Shown here: in pieces, positions 17,254-26,009 of the stretch
Layout of the letters: the number at the start of each line of letters is the position of its first letter
Position numbering within the stretch: the first letter of the stretch is position 1
Source: Candidatus Coprovivens excrementavium
GTDB lineage: Bacteria > Bacillota_I > Bacilli_A > RF39 > UBA660
Assembly: GCA_944363975.1 (NCBI GenBank)
Contig: CALVVU010000004.1
Coordinates: 174,118 to 238,117 of the forward strand
Reading direction: 5' to 3'
Length of the DNA: 64,000 bases
The notes under the pieces: model-generated
Seen by the model: the letters and a program-made list of their open reading frames with translations, nothing else
The model's database searches: none
Told to the model about the DNA's origin: nothing
Position numbers and translations under genes: made by a program

Positions 17254-18363
17254 TTAGTCTTCTAATAATTTCAAATCTTCTTCATAAACATCACATCCAG
17301 CACTTTTAACTCGTGATACAAGTTCTTCCGCCGAATCAAAATTTTCTTTTTCAGAATTATACTTTATTGAATATATTTTATATAAGTCTCCATCTGCAAA
17401 ATCAGTAGCAGCAATTTCTTCTTCCGTATAACAGACTTTATCTTCTTTATTATTAAAAACGATAAATCTATATGTCATACCAGAATCTTTATACACTAAT
17501 TTATCTAAATTTCCACCATTATTTTCATAGTTTTCACTCAATTGATAAACAATAACATTCCCCTTTAATAAAATTAAATCACTATTTGTCATCAACAAAA
17601 TATTATCATTATTAAAAGAAATATCCACATTTTTTAACTTTTGATTTACTTTTATACTTTCAATACTATCATCTTTTTTATAAGTCTCACCATCTACTTC
17701 TCTCATATTAGTTGCTGAAAATAAATAATTTATTCCATTTGCACTTATATATTTAGCTCCACTACTCTCAACATAACCCAAATCATCATCCCAAATTTTT
17801 ATTGTTCCAAGACAATCATTAATCAAATATTTAGTAATACTTTTATCTTTTTTTATTTGATAGACTAATTTGTAAGAAGAAACGCTACATGTATCGCTTA
17901 AAACAACTGGCGAAGACATTGTTATATCACGACTATAAATACCAACATACATCGATATATCAAGCTCTTCTTCCTTCTCTTTATTTTCTTCATTTTTCGA
18001 AGTATTATTATTTAAATTAGTATCAACAGTCGGCGTAACTCCTTTTTCACTTGTTGCAGAGTTTTCTTTCTTATCATAATACCCTTCTGTTTCCTTCAAT
18101 TTATTAAAAGAAAAAATTCCTAAAAAAGCAATTGTAATTATAAAAGAAAAGAAATAAACTTTATCTTCTTTTATTTTAGTCATAAAAGCTCTTATAAATA
18201 AATATGTTCCATTGTTTTTCTTTTTCTTCTCTTTTTCTTTCTTTACTTTAACTATTTCTCGATTTATTTCATCCTGAATTTTCATAAACTCTTTATTTTG
18301 AAGAGAAGTATTTTTAACCTGTTCCTCTTTTTCTTGTTTTGCTACCTTTTTTTTCCTTGCCAT
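17254..18363 (-). CDS. Hypothetical membrane protein with basic cytosolic tail
   Basis: 369 aa. A Lys-rich, probably coiled-coil N-terminal region of about 60 residues is followed by one TM helix (FFSFIITIAFLGIFSFN, about 72-88). An Asn/Glu-rich linker and an extracellular beta-rich region with several Cys come next. This is type II topology. I do not recognise the family. The organisation (basic cytosolic tail, single helix, sensor-like exterior) would suit a scaffold or envelope-stress sensor, but nothing in the sequence proves it. It lies between tig and lon, with terminators on both sides. Confidence 0.5.
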   Translation of the reverse strand: MARKKKVAKQEKEEQVKNTSLQNKEFMKIQDEINREIVKVKKEKEKKKKNNGTYLFIRAFMTKIKEDKVYFFSFIITIAFLGIFSFNKLKETEGYYDKKENSATSEKGVTPTVDTNLNNNTSKNEENKEKEEELDISMYVGIYSRDITMSSPVVLSDTCSVSSYKLVYQIKKDKSITKYLINDCLGTIKIWDDDLGYVESSGAKYISANGINYLFSATNMREVDGETYKKDDSIESIKVNQKLKNVDISFNNDNILLMTNSDLILLKGNVIVYQLSENYENNGGNLDKLVYKDSGMTYRFIVFNNKEDKVCYTEEEIAATDFADGDLYKIYSIKYNSEKENFDSAEELVSRVKSAGCDVYEEDLKLLED

Positions 18364-18415
18364 TATATCACCTATATATTATTTATATATTTATTATAAC
18401 ATATTTTATATTATT

Positions 18416-18450
18416 GCAAAAAAAAAGTAATTGCAAAATTACAATTACTT
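18416..18450 (-). terminator. Terminator after tig
   Basis: AAGTAATTG pairs with CAATTACTT across an eight-base loop, followed by about nine T residues on the minus strand. Confidence 0.88.
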
Positions 18451-19698
18451 AATATCTTCACCACCAAGAACTTCTAATGCCTTACGCATTCTCATATCGT
18501 ACTTAACAACTTCTAAACCACCAAAGTGAGTTAAGAATTCTTCTTTGCTAACATCATAATTTGCAGCCATATCTTCAGCTTCACTATTAGCATCTTCATC
18601 ACTTATTTCGATTTTTTCAGCATTAGCAACTTCTTCGATTAAATAACGATATTTAACTCTCTTAGTAGCTTCAGGTTCCATTTGCTTATGTAAGTCTTCA
18701 TGTTTTAATCCAGTAAATTGTAAATATTGATCAACAGATAATCCTTGCATTCTCAATTGTTCACCAAATTGATTAATCATTCTATGAACTTCATCATCAA
18801 TAATTTCTGGATTGATTTCAACTTCCATATTTTTAGAAGCAGCTTCTAAAACATCATCTAAATATTTATTTTTAACTTCCTCTTTTTTTCTTTCTTCAAT
18901 AACTTTCTTAACTTCTTTTCTAAATTGCTCTTCAGTTTCGATATCTTCATATCCTAAATCAGCATAAAAATCTTTATTTAATTCTGGAAGAACTCTTTCT
19001 TTAATCTCTCTAACTGTTACTTTAAATTTAACATCTTTACCAGCAAGTTCTTTAGTATATTCATCAGGGAATCTTAAATCAAGTTCTTTTGTTTCACCTA
19101 CTTTCAATCCAACTAATCCCTCTTCAAATCCAGGAATAAAAGTATGTGATCCTATTTCTAATGGATAATTAGAGCCATTACCACCTTCTAAAGGTTTTCC
19201 ATCAACGAATCCTTCAAAGTCAATAACAGCAGTATTGCCTTCAAGTACTTCACCATTTTCTTTAACTACAATTTCAGCGAATCTTGAACACAATCTTGCT
19301 ACTTCTTCATCAATTTCTTTCTTACTTACTTTTACTTCATCTTTTTTAACATCTAAATCTTTGTATTTGCCTAATTTAACTTCAGGTCTTGTAATAATTG
19401 TAAAAGTAAATTTTACATGATCTTTATCAATTTCTTTAACATCCATTTTTGGTTCACAAACTGGAATTAAATTATTTTCTCTTAATGCATTTGTATAAGC
19501 TTTGCCACAAGCAACATCAACAGCATCCATATAAAGTGATTCAATTCCAAACTTTTGTAAATAAACACTCTTAGGACATTTTCCTTTTCTAAAGCCATCA
19601 ACTTTTAAATCTTTATTTTTTTTCTTAAAAGTAGAATCTAATATTTCTTCCCATTCACTACCTTTAATTTCTATTTCTATATCGTGTACATTTTTCAT
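18445..19698 (-). CDS. tig: Trigger factor (ribosome-bound chaperone)
   Basis: Ribosome-associated folding chaperone and prolyl isomerase. The N-terminal ribosome-binding domain contains the signature loop (VDGFRKGKCPKSVYLQKFG; usually GFRxGKxP). The FKBP-type isomerase domain follows (VIDFEGFVDGKPLEGG, FIPGFEEGLVGLKVGE), then the helical C-terminal cradle. 417 aa is close to the usual 425-435. The start at 19698 matches the family start (MKNVHDIEIEI), has AGGAAGAAGTGG upstream and sits below a good promoter; the longer in-frame reading is not conserved. Confidence 0.95.
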   Translation of the reverse strand: MKNVHDIEIEIKGSEWEEILDSTFKKKNKDLKVDGFRKGKCPKSVYLQKFGIESLYMDAVDVACGKAYTNALRENNLIPVCEPKMDVKEIDKDHVKFTFTIITRPEVKLGKYKDLDVKKDEVKVSKKEIDEEVARLCSRFAEIVVKENGEVLEGNTAVIDFEGFVDGKPLEGGNGSNYPLEIGSHTFIPGFEEGLVGLKVGETKELDLRFPDEYTKELAGKDVKFKVTVREIKERVLPELNKDFYADLGYEDIETEEQFRKEVKKVIEERKKEEVKNKYLDDVLEAASKNMEVEINPEIIDDEVHRMINQFGEQLRMQGLSVDQYLQFTGLKHEDLHKQMEPEATKRVKYRYLIEEVANAEKIEISDEDANSEAEDMAANYDVSKEEFLTHFGGLEVVKYDMRMRKALEVLGGEDIK

Positions 19699-19725
19699 TT
19701 TCCACTTCTTCCTTTCGCTTTCAAT

Positions 19726-19754
19726 ATTATAACCTACAAATCCCATAATTACAA
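19726..19754 (-). promoter_or_regulatory. Sigma-A-type promoter for tig
   Basis: TTGTAA, 17-base spacer, TATAAT on the minus strand, about 28 bases before the tig ATG. Confidence 0.7.
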
Positions 19755-19847
19755 CCAAAGAACTATGAAAATATAATATTTAATTAATATAAATTCTCAT
19801 TTAAACAATATAATTATTTTTTATAGCTGAAATAAATAAATTAAATA

Positions 19848-19871
19848 TAAAAAGATAGCCATTAAGCTATC
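19848..19871 (-). terminator. Terminator after greA
   Basis: GATAGC, CATTAA loop, GCTATC, then TTTTT on the minus strand; it overlaps the greA stop. Confidence 0.75.
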
Positions 19872-20332
19872 GATAATACTTTTACAGCATATGTTCCATT
19901 AGGCCCATCTACATTAATAATATCTCCTACTTTACTGCCAATTAAAGCAGCTCCAATAGGTGATTCATTACTAATTTTATTTTCAAATGGATCAGCTTCT
20001 AAAGAACCTACAATGCTATAAGTATCTTCTTCGTTATCATCTACATATAAAATAGTAACATCACAACCAACATTTACTTGTGTTTTATCCTTACTATCTA
20101 TTATCGTAGCATGTTCTAATTTATATTCTAGTTCTTGTATTCTAGCTTCAATCTTTGCTTGTTCATCACGAGCAGCATCATATTCAGAATTTTCTGACAA
20201 GTCGCCGTGACTTCTAGCTTCTTTGATAGCTTGAACATTTTCAGCTCTTTTATTAACTCTTAAATCATGTAATTCTTCTTCTAAATCTGCATAACCTTTT
20301 GCAGTCAATAATATTTCTTCTTTTTTTGCCAT
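19862..20332 (-). CDS. greA: Transcription elongation factor GreA
   Basis: Binds the RNA-polymerase secondary channel and triggers transcript cleavage to rescue backtracked complexes. The N-terminal coiled coil has the acidic tip (ARSHGDLSENSEYDAARDEQ). The C-terminal FKBP-like domain has NESPIGAALIGSKVGD. Length 156 aa is typical. It ends the ireB-to-greA operon; in Bacillus greA also follows yrrO, with udk between, which is absent here. Confidence 0.95.
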   Translation of the reverse strand: MAKKEEILLTAKGYADLEEELHDLRVNKRAENVQAIKEARSHGDLSENSEYDAARDEQAKIEARIQELEYKLEHATIIDSKDKTQVNVGCDVTILYVDDNEEDTYSIVGSLEADPFENKISNESPIGAALIGSKVGDIINVDGPNGTYAVKVLSIA

Positions 20333-20370
20333 TATAGCATCTCCTTTAAAAAAACATCTTCATAAGAATA

Positions 20371-21576
20371 CTATAAAAATTGTGAAATGTCAAACACTTT
20401 AATTCGCATCATATCAAATTGTTCTAATTCATCGTCAATTTTAAATTTAACAATCATTCTCGGATGATTAGCTACTGTAATAATATTATCCTTTTCATCT
20501 CTAATATCATCAGGTATCACAAAAGTAATAACATTATGTTTAGGTCCAAAAAATTCAACAACATCTCCTGGTTTAAAATAATTTCTCTGTTCTAAAGTAA
20601 CAGTTTTATTATTCTTATCATAAGATTGAACAATTCCTAAAAAATCTTTATTACTAACTTCGTCACGACCTAGAAAATATTGTTCATTTTTTCCCGGTAA
20701 GCCGTTAAAAAATTGACTAGTTGAATCTCTATTTGCACAACGATTTAGTATACTTAAGTAATAATTAGTATATGCATTATCAATCGTATTATTTACAACC
20801 ATATCAATTAAATGACGATAAACATCTATAACTGTTGCAATATAATAAACACTTCTCATTCGACCTTCTACTTTAAAAGAATTAACCCCTATTTCAATCA
20901 TTTCCTTAATATCACTAACCATATTCAAATCTTTAGGAGTCATACTAAATATTTGGTCTGTGTTATCAGCTTTAAAACTAAAACGACAAACTTGTGCACA
21001 ACCACCTCGATTACTATCTCTATTTGTAGCATAGTTTGATAAAACACATCTACCACTAATACTCGTACACATAGCTCCATGAACAAAACACTCAAGTTCA
21101 ATACCCGTTTCTTTTTTTATACGCTTTATATCTTCTTTAGAAGCTTCACGAGCCAGTACAACCCTTGTTGCCCCCAATTCCTTATAAAAATTAACAGCCT
21201 CATAATTAAGAGAAGAAGCTTGCGTACTAACATGAAGTTCCATTTTTAACTTCAATTTTCGCCATAAATCCATAACAACAACATCTGAAACAATTATTGC
21301 ATCAACACCAATATCATCAAGATTTTTCAAGTACTCTTTAACACCAACTAAATCCCTATCATGAAAAACAATATTAACAGTTACATACACTTTCTTATTC
21401 AATTGATGAGCAAATAAAACTGCTTCTTTAATATCATCTAAACTGAAGTTTAAAGCATTTGCTCTCAAACTATAGTTTTGTCCACCAATATAAATAGCAT
21501 CAGCGCCATATAAACAAGCAATTTTTAATCTTTCTAAATCTCCAGAAGGAGCAAGTAATTCCAACTTTTCAAACAT
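20371..21576 (-). CDS. trhP2: U32-family tRNA U34 hydroxylase subunit (TrhP2/YrrO-like)
   Basis: 401-aa peptidase-U32-family protein. Key visible pattern: HGAMCTSISGRCVLSNY followed by RGGCAQVCRF, giving the four Cys that in this family hold an iron-sulphur cluster. The N-terminal TIM-barrel part starts LELLAPSGDLERLKIACLYGADAIYIGG. In Bacillus, YrrN and YrrO (TrhP1/TrhP2) perform prephenate-dependent 5-hydroxylation of wobble uridine in tRNA. Here both partners are adjacent and just after trmR, which methylates that product, so the role is well supported by family and context. Older annotations call this a collagenase-like protease. Confidence 0.85.
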   Translation of the reverse strand: MFEKLELLAPSGDLERLKIACLYGADAIYIGGQNYSLRANALNFSLDDIKEAVLFAHQLNKKVYVTVNIVFHDRDLVGVKEYLKNLDDIGVDAIIVSDVVVMDLWRKLKLKMELHVSTQASSLNYEAVNFYKELGATRVVLAREASKEDIKRIKKETGIELECFVHGAMCTSISGRCVLSNYATNRDSNRGGCAQVCRFSFKADNTDQIFSMTPKDLNMVSDIKEMIEIGVNSFKVEGRMRSVYYIATVIDVYRHLIDMVVNNTIDNAYTNYYLSILNRCANRDSTSQFFNGLPGKNEQYFLGRDEVSNKDFLGIVQSYDKNNKTVTLEQRNYFKPGDVVEFFGPKHNVITFVIPDDIRDEKDNIITVANHPRMIVKFKIDDELEQFDMMRIKVFDISQFL

Positions 21577-21578
21577 AA

Positions 21579-22379
21579 TTATCTCTCCTTCAACTTATAA
21601 ATTGTCTCACGACTTAAAAAGCCATCATCTTCACTATTTTCATCTAACAAATCAAAATTACTTAAAAATCTCATAACAGCTTTATGATTAATTAACATCG
21701 TATTCATGTAATAATAAAGAATATTCTTACAATTTAATAATTTGCGACCATTATAAATTTTATCTGAATACATAACTGTTCCGTATTCATTTTCTAATGC
21801 TCTAAATTTTACATGCGTACCTAAATCTTCAATCAAATTATAATTTTTATAAGGTATATTAAACTCTTCACTCCAATTTTTAAGTAATAAACGACGACTA
21901 TACATAACCTGGTTATGACCATATAAATGAACACAAACTGGCTTATTAACACTATCTACTATATGTTTGATTTCATCATAAGTAATCTCATTACTTAAAA
22001 AAACACTATCTACTTTATCTAGCCAAAAAGAAACTGAATGTTCATTTGTCCCAAAATGATTCTGAAAAAGAATTAACTCACCATCAAAATTAAGTTTTTT
22101 AGCTAATTCATATACTCCAACATCTTCAAAAACTAAACCTTTAATTCCTTTTAAAGTATCCAAAATTACACGCAAAGAATCAATATCATTACAATCAAGC
22201 ACCCTATTTAAAAGAATATATTTATTTGAAACATCAACTTTATTTATCTCTTCCAAAGAATAAGTTTTATAACCAACACAATATCCTTCTAAAGCAAAAA
22301 GAAAAGTAGAAACACCTACTTTTCTATAATCATTAATATGTTCTAATTCATCAACATATATCAATATCTTAGATATCAT
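21579..22379 (-). CDS. trhP1: U32-related tRNA hydroxylation subunit (TrhP1/YrrN-like)
   Basis: 266 aa, shorter U32-type barrel without the four-Cys cluster. It has the family-like middle CVHLYGHNQVMYSRRLLLKNW, corresponding to the conserved H-G-x-x-x-M/Y region, and the later SDKIYNGRKLLNCKN. Companion of the downstream trhP2, with only two bases between their coding regions, and overlapping trmR upstream by 11 bases. Bacillus has the same order yrrM-yrrN-yrrO. The Fe-S-less partner is expected to be structural or to assist substrate binding; that is inference. Confidence 0.75.
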   Translation of the reverse strand: MISKILIYVDELEHINDYRKVGVSTFLFALEGYCVGYKTYSLEEINKVDVSNKYILLNRVLDCNDIDSLRVILDTLKGIKGLVFEDVGVYELAKKLNFDGELILFQNHFGTNEHSVSFWLDKVDSVFLSNEITYDEIKHIVDSVNKPVCVHLYGHNQVMYSRRLLLKNWSEEFNIPYKNYNLIEDLGTHVKFRALENEYGTVMYSDKIYNGRKLLNCKNILYYYMNTMLINHKAVMRFLSNFDLLDENSEDDGFLSRETIYKLKER

Positions 22380-22962
22380 TTTTTCGAATGCTTACAGATA
22401 AGCCGTCTCCAACATCATAAAATTTAGTTTCAAATTCATCATTATTCTTTAAAAAATCTATATAATTTTCTATTTTACCTACTAATTGCTTTAAATTACG
22501 ACTAGCAATATTATTACGATTACCAACATGACCATGAAATTTCAAATTATCTGTAATTATAACTCCTCCAGGTTTTAAAAAATATTTATATTTTTCAAAA
22601 AACTTCGTGTATTGGCCTTTCGCAGCATCAATAAAAATTAAATCATAAGCTACTCCAGTTAAATTAACTTCTAAGGCATCTTGATAAACAACATTTATTT
22701 TATTTTGTAATCCACAATTTTTTACATTCTTAAGACATTCCATATACCTTGTTTCATCACGTTCAATAGTTGTAATCTTCACATCATCTTTAACTGAAGC
22801 CATCAAAATAGCTGAATAACCTATTGCACTACCAATTTCCAATATGTCTTTAACATCATTAGCTTTTATAAATTTCATTATAAAGGCAATCGAATCTTTT
22901 TCTATAATAGGTACGTTATAATCTTTCGCATATTGCTCCATTTCCATAATTTTTTCTTTCAT
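22369..22962 (-). CDS. trmR: tRNA 5-hydroxyuridine methyltransferase TrmR
   Basis: 197-aa class I SAM-dependent O-methyltransferase, formerly yrrM. SAM motif I is DILEIGSAIGYSAILMA and motif II TIERDE. DLIFIDAAKGQYTKFF is the metal-binding D and substrate loop, with GGVIITDN after it. Bacillus TrmR converts ho5U34 to mo5U34 in tRNA. The two following genes would make the ho5U precursor, so a complete wobble-modification cassette is present. Start has AGGTGAT. Length is slightly below Bacillus TrmR (about 217). Confidence 0.85.
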   Translation of the reverse strand: MKEKIMEMEQYAKDYNVPIIEKDSIAFIMKFIKANDVKDILEIGSAIGYSAILMASVKDDVKITTIERDETRYMECLKNVKNCGLQNKINVVYQDALEVNLTGVAYDLIFIDAAKGQYTKFFEKYKYFLKPGGVIITDNLKFHGHVGNRNNIASRNLKQLVGKIENYIDFLKNNDEFETKFYDVGDGLSVSIRKNDI

Positions 22963-22976
22963 TAAATCACCTAAAT

Positions 22977-24026
22977 CTAATTTCCATACTGTTTAATTAA
23001 TTCTGCAAATTCTTCATATGTTTCAGCAAAATAAACTTTCCCTGTTGTAACATCTGCATAAAAATAAACATAATCTGTATCTGTAGGATTAAATACAGCA
23101 TCTATGCTGTCAACACTAGAATTACATATAGGACCAACTGGTAGTCCACTAACAACTCGCGTATTATATGGATTATTTACATTTAAATCATCTACCCATA
23201 ATTCTTCTTTCATATCCTTTTGAACAGCATAATATGTTGTAACATCCATTCCTAGTGTCATTCCAATATCAAGTCTCTTATGAATAACTTGTGATACCAT
23301 ATCTCGATCATTTTTCGTAACCGCTTCTAATTCAATAATAGAAGCCATTGCTAATACATCGTGAACAGTATAATTGCTATTTTCAATTAAACTTCGATAT
23401 TTACTTAAAACACTATCTGTCGCACTTAACATCTTATCAATAATTTCCTCTATTGTCGCATCTTTCGAAAATTGATAAGTATTAGGATACAAATATCCCT
23501 CTAATGCATAATATAATTTATCATTTAAAATCTCATCAGTCAAGAACCAATATTTATTAATCAAACTTTTTAAATATGTCTCATCACTTAATTTAACTAA
23601 TATATCATCTTCTGCAAAACCAAATATATCACTAATTTGTTTTACATAAGTAAGTAACCTTTTACCTTCAACAAAAGTAATTGAAACACTATCATCAATA
23701 ACCTTTCCCACGGTTAAATGATTAATAATCTCTTCTAAAGACATCCCCCTATTTAAATCATAAACACCAGCTTGTAAAACAGCATCATTATTTAATTTTA
23801 AATAAACATATCCAACAATTTTATTTCTAATTAAATCATTTTCATATAACGAATCTATAATATCTTTAGAAGAAGAACCACTTTCTACAACAAAAGTTAC
23901 TTTCTCATTACTACTAGCTGTTGCTTTCAATGAATAGTTATAAAATATAATCAATCCTAAAAAACAAAGGACAAAAAAAGAAAATATAGCAGCAGCTATA
24001 ATTATTATTTTCTTTTTATTCTGCAT
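22977..24026 (-). CDS. mltG: Endolytic murein transglycosylase MltG
   Basis: 349 aa. One N-terminal TM anchor (KIIIIAAAIFSFFVLCFLGLI) is followed by a LysM-like subdomain (VVESGSSSKDIIDSLYENDLI) and the YceG catalytic domain with ALEGYLYPNTYQF, MASIIELEAV (catalytic Glu) and NTRVVSGLPVGPICN. MltG cuts nascent glycan strands at the membrane and sets their length. The ATG at 24026 lies inside the end of the DUF1292 gene (11-base overlap), so translation is coupled. An earlier in-frame ATG at 24044 is possible. Confidence 0.93.
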   Translation of the reverse strand: MQNKKKIIIIAAAIFSFFVLCFLGLIIFYNYSLKATASSNEKVTFVVESGSSSKDIIDSLYENDLIRNKIVGYVYLKLNNDAVLQAGVYDLNRGMSLEEIINHLTVGKVIDDSVSITFVEGKRLLTYVKQISDIFGFAEDDILVKLSDETYLKSLINKYWFLTDEILNDKLYYALEGYLYPNTYQFSKDATIEEIIDKMLSATDSVLSKYRSLIENSNYTVHDVLAMASIIELEAVTKNDRDMVSQVIHKRLDIGMTLGMDVTTYYAVQKDMKEELWVDDLNVNNPYNTRVVSGLPVGPICNSSVDSIDAVFNPTDTDYVYFYADVTTGKVYFAETYEEFAELIKQYGN

Positions 24027-24306
24027 TATTTCCAGCTTCGTCAATTTTTTGTTGAACTGATGATAATATATTTTCTATAACTAACCATTCTTTATCTGAT
24101 TCAATTGGCATCAATGCTGGATTTTGACCTGTTGGATCATACACTGAAGCATAAACTTTTGTATTTCCTTCTTCATCTAAAGTATTATCAGTATAAACTA
24201 TATAACTTTTTTTTGTTTCATCAGAATCAAAAGTAAATAAAATTTCACATTCTATTTCTGCTCCCTTATCATCAACTATTGTAAATACACCTTTTTTTTC
24301 TTCCAT
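24016..24306 (-). CDS. DUF1292 protein (YrzB-like)
   Basis: 96-aa acidic protein of the DUF1292 family. Visible pattern: FTIVDDKGAEIECEILFTFDSDETKKSYIVYTD followed by KVYASVYDP and a helical C-terminus. No biochemical role is established for the family. It keeps its usual place between ruvX and mltG. A second shorter DUF1292-like gene lies at 56448. Confidence 0.88.
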   Translation of the reverse strand: MEEKKGVFTIVDDKGAEIECEILFTFDSDETKKSYIVYTDNTLDEEGNTKVYASVYDPTGQNPALMPIESDKEWLVIENILSSVQQKIDEAGNNAE

Positions 24307-24307
24307 C

Positions 24308-24727
24308 TTACTTTTCTCTCCTTTTCAGATAGGTATCAAGTATTATACTAGCTGCAACACCATCAACCACTTTTTTTCTTTTTTTTCGGCTCATATCAGC
24401 ATCAAGCAAATAATTTGTCGCCTCAATCGTCGAAAGTCTCTCGTCAATTAAAGTAACCTCAAGATTATATCTCTTCTCTAAAGCTTCTTTAAACAATAGA
24501 CTCCTTTCCGCTGCAAATCCAAGTGTATTATTCATATTTTTAGGTAAACCTAAAACCAAATTTGTAATACCTTTTTCTTTTATTATAATATCCAAATCTT
24601 TAAATAACAAACTATAATTCTCACCATCCCAATGTAATACAGCATATGGTGATGCAATCATATTTGTTTTATCAGATAAAGCCAATCCTAAAGTTTTAGT
24701 ACCTAAATCTAAACCAAGACACCTCAT
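24308..24727 (-). CDS. ruvX: YqgF/RuvX-family RNase H-fold protein
   Basis: 139 aa. RNase H fold with the first metal-binding Asp in MRCLGLDLGTKTLGLALSD, a conserved Glu in LIDERLSTIEA and a late Asp in KKVVDGVAASIILDTYL. The family is linked to pre-16S rRNA 5' end processing and was earlier proposed to be a Holliday-junction resolvase. It sits between ireB and the DUF1292 gene, the standard Firmicute order, and abuts ireB by a single-base overlap. Confidence 0.92.
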   Translation of the reverse strand: MRCLGLDLGTKTLGLALSDKTNMIASPYAVLHWDGENYSLLFKDLDIIIKEKGITNLVLGLPKNMNNTLGFAAERSLLFKEALEKRYNLEVTLIDERLSTIEATNYLLDADMSRKKRKKVVDGVAASIILDTYLKRREK

Positions 24728-24972
24728 TACTTAGTTAAATAATCCTCTAAAATAATGGCCATTATTTCCGAGCGATCGAAATCTAACATCTTACTTCTCG
24801 AATCTTTGTAGTTTGAAATATACCCAGGATCTCCACTAATTAAATAACCTACTATTTGATTTATTGGATTATAGCCTCTTTCTTTCAAAGCTTCAAAAAC
24901 TTCTTTCAAAGTTGAAGATATTAACTTACGCTTAACTAGACTAACATCAAATAAGCTTGTCTTATCATCCAT
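24727..24972 (-). CDS. ireB: IreB-family regulatory phosphoprotein (DUF965)
   Basis: 81 aa. Family features: the TSLFDVSLVKRKLI opening, ALKERGYNPINQIVGYLISGDPGYI and the acidic AIILEDYL end. In Enterococcus IreB is phosphorylated by the Ser/Thr kinase IreK and restrains cephalosporin resistance. The Thr pair usually phosphorylated near the N-terminus is represented only by the TS at the start. First gene of the operon that continues through ruvX to greA. The ATG at 24972 has AGAAGG upstream. Confidence 0.9.
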   Translation of the reverse strand: MDDKTSLFDVSLVKRKLISSTLKEVFEALKERGYNPINQIVGYLISGDPGYISNYKDSRSKMLDFDRSEIMAIILEDYLTK

Positions 24973-25030
24973 ATAATACACCTTCTCTAGCTCATTATAA
25001 TTTTAACATTATTTTAATTGTTTGAAAAGA

Positions 25031-25057
25031 GATAAAAGAAAGATATTACTATCTTTC
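25031..25057 (-). terminator. Terminator after the PHP gene
   Basis: GAAAGATA, loop, TATCTTTC, then a T-rich tail on the minus strand; it overlaps the last codons of the PHP gene. Confidence 0.7.
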
Positions 25058-25918
25058 CATATATCTACTTTTAACTTTTCTCGTTAAAGACAAAGTTTTA
25101 ACCCCAATATCAACATTACCATTTCTTCCTGTTCCCATTAATACATCAGGTTTTACCTCAATTCCATGGAAATCGCTACCACCAGATTCCAATAAATTAT
25201 ACTTTTGTGCTAAATAATGATAAAAAAGACGGTTTTCTTTACTATTATTTATATGAATAACTTCTATTGAATCTAATCCCAAACTTTTTAAATAAATTAT
25301 TTCTTTTTCAAGTTCATCATTATCCATTTTTAGAGAACTCGGATGTGCCAAACTAACTATTCCACCAGCTTCCTTAATAAGGGTAACACATTCTTCTTCT
25401 GTAAGTCCTTTCTTTACTTTTCTCGCCTTTTCATATACCGGAGACAAAAATCTATCAAAGGCCTCATCTACATTTTGACAATATTTTTCTTCAATAAGAA
25501 CTTTAGCTAAATGAGGACGTCCTATATTTCCCTTAGAATTAATAATTTGATCTATCTTTTCCTGTGGAATATTTAAATTGTAATCTTTTCTCAATAATTC
25601 AACATATAATAAAAAATTATAAATTGAAGCTTCCTTCATTTTCATTAAAACATCATTTAATTTTTCGTTATCTAAGTCAATATTATAACCTAATATATGC
25701 ATTCTACCTTTAGAAGCCTTAGCTGTTAGTTCAACCCCACTATATAAATAAATTCCCTGATCATTATACTTAATAAACTCTTTTGATCCCTCAATATTAT
25801 CATGATCAGTTAACGCCATTATTTTTAAACCTTTTTCTTTCCCCATTTTAATCAATTCAATCGGTTCCATTGACCCATCAGAATGAACGCTATGCATATG
25901 TAAATCAACAACACCCAT
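25049..25918 (-). CDS. PHP-domain phosphoesterase (RNase AM/TrpH-like)
   Basis: 289 aa. PHP metal-site motifs are clear: DLHMHSVHSDGS (5-16), ALTDHDNIEG (about 36-45), GVELTA, the SLAHPSS motif and GGSDFHG near the end. Members such as E. coli YciV hydrolyse nucleoside 3',5'-bisphosphates and trim RNA 5' ends. No other domain is attached. It is a stand-alone gene divergent from the LysR regulator, which might therefore regulate it (inference). Confidence 0.87.
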   Translation of the reverse strand: MGVVDLHMHSVHSDGSMEPIELIKMGKEKGLKIMALTDHDNIEGSKEFIKYNDQGIYLYSGVELTAKASKGRMHILGYNIDLDNEKLNDVLMKMKEASIYNFLLYVELLRKDYNLNIPQEKIDQIINSKGNIGRPHLAKVLIEEKYCQNVDEAFDRFLSPVYEKARKVKKGLTEEECVTLIKEAGGIVSLAHPSSLKMDNDELEKEIIYLKSLGLDSIEVIHINNSKENRLFYHYLAQKYNLLESGGSDFHGIEVKPDVLMGTGRNGNVDIGVKTLSLTRKVKSRYMER

Positions 25919-25991
25919 ACTATCAACTCCTTATAATTGCATTATAAACAAGTTTTTATTATAATAAAAATACAAATTTTTAATAACTGTA

Positions 25992-26006
25992 ATAACGAGG
26001 TGTTAT
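25992..26006 (+). promoter_or_regulatory. Inverted repeat over the lysR ribosome site
   Basis: ATAAC-GAGGT-GTTAT is a five-base inverted repeat that encloses GAGGTG, the ribosome site of the LysR gene, just before its ATG. It could be an autoregulatory operator or a weak RNA hairpin hiding the ribosome site. It is short, so chance is possible. Confidence 0.3.
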
Positions 26007-26009
26007 GAT

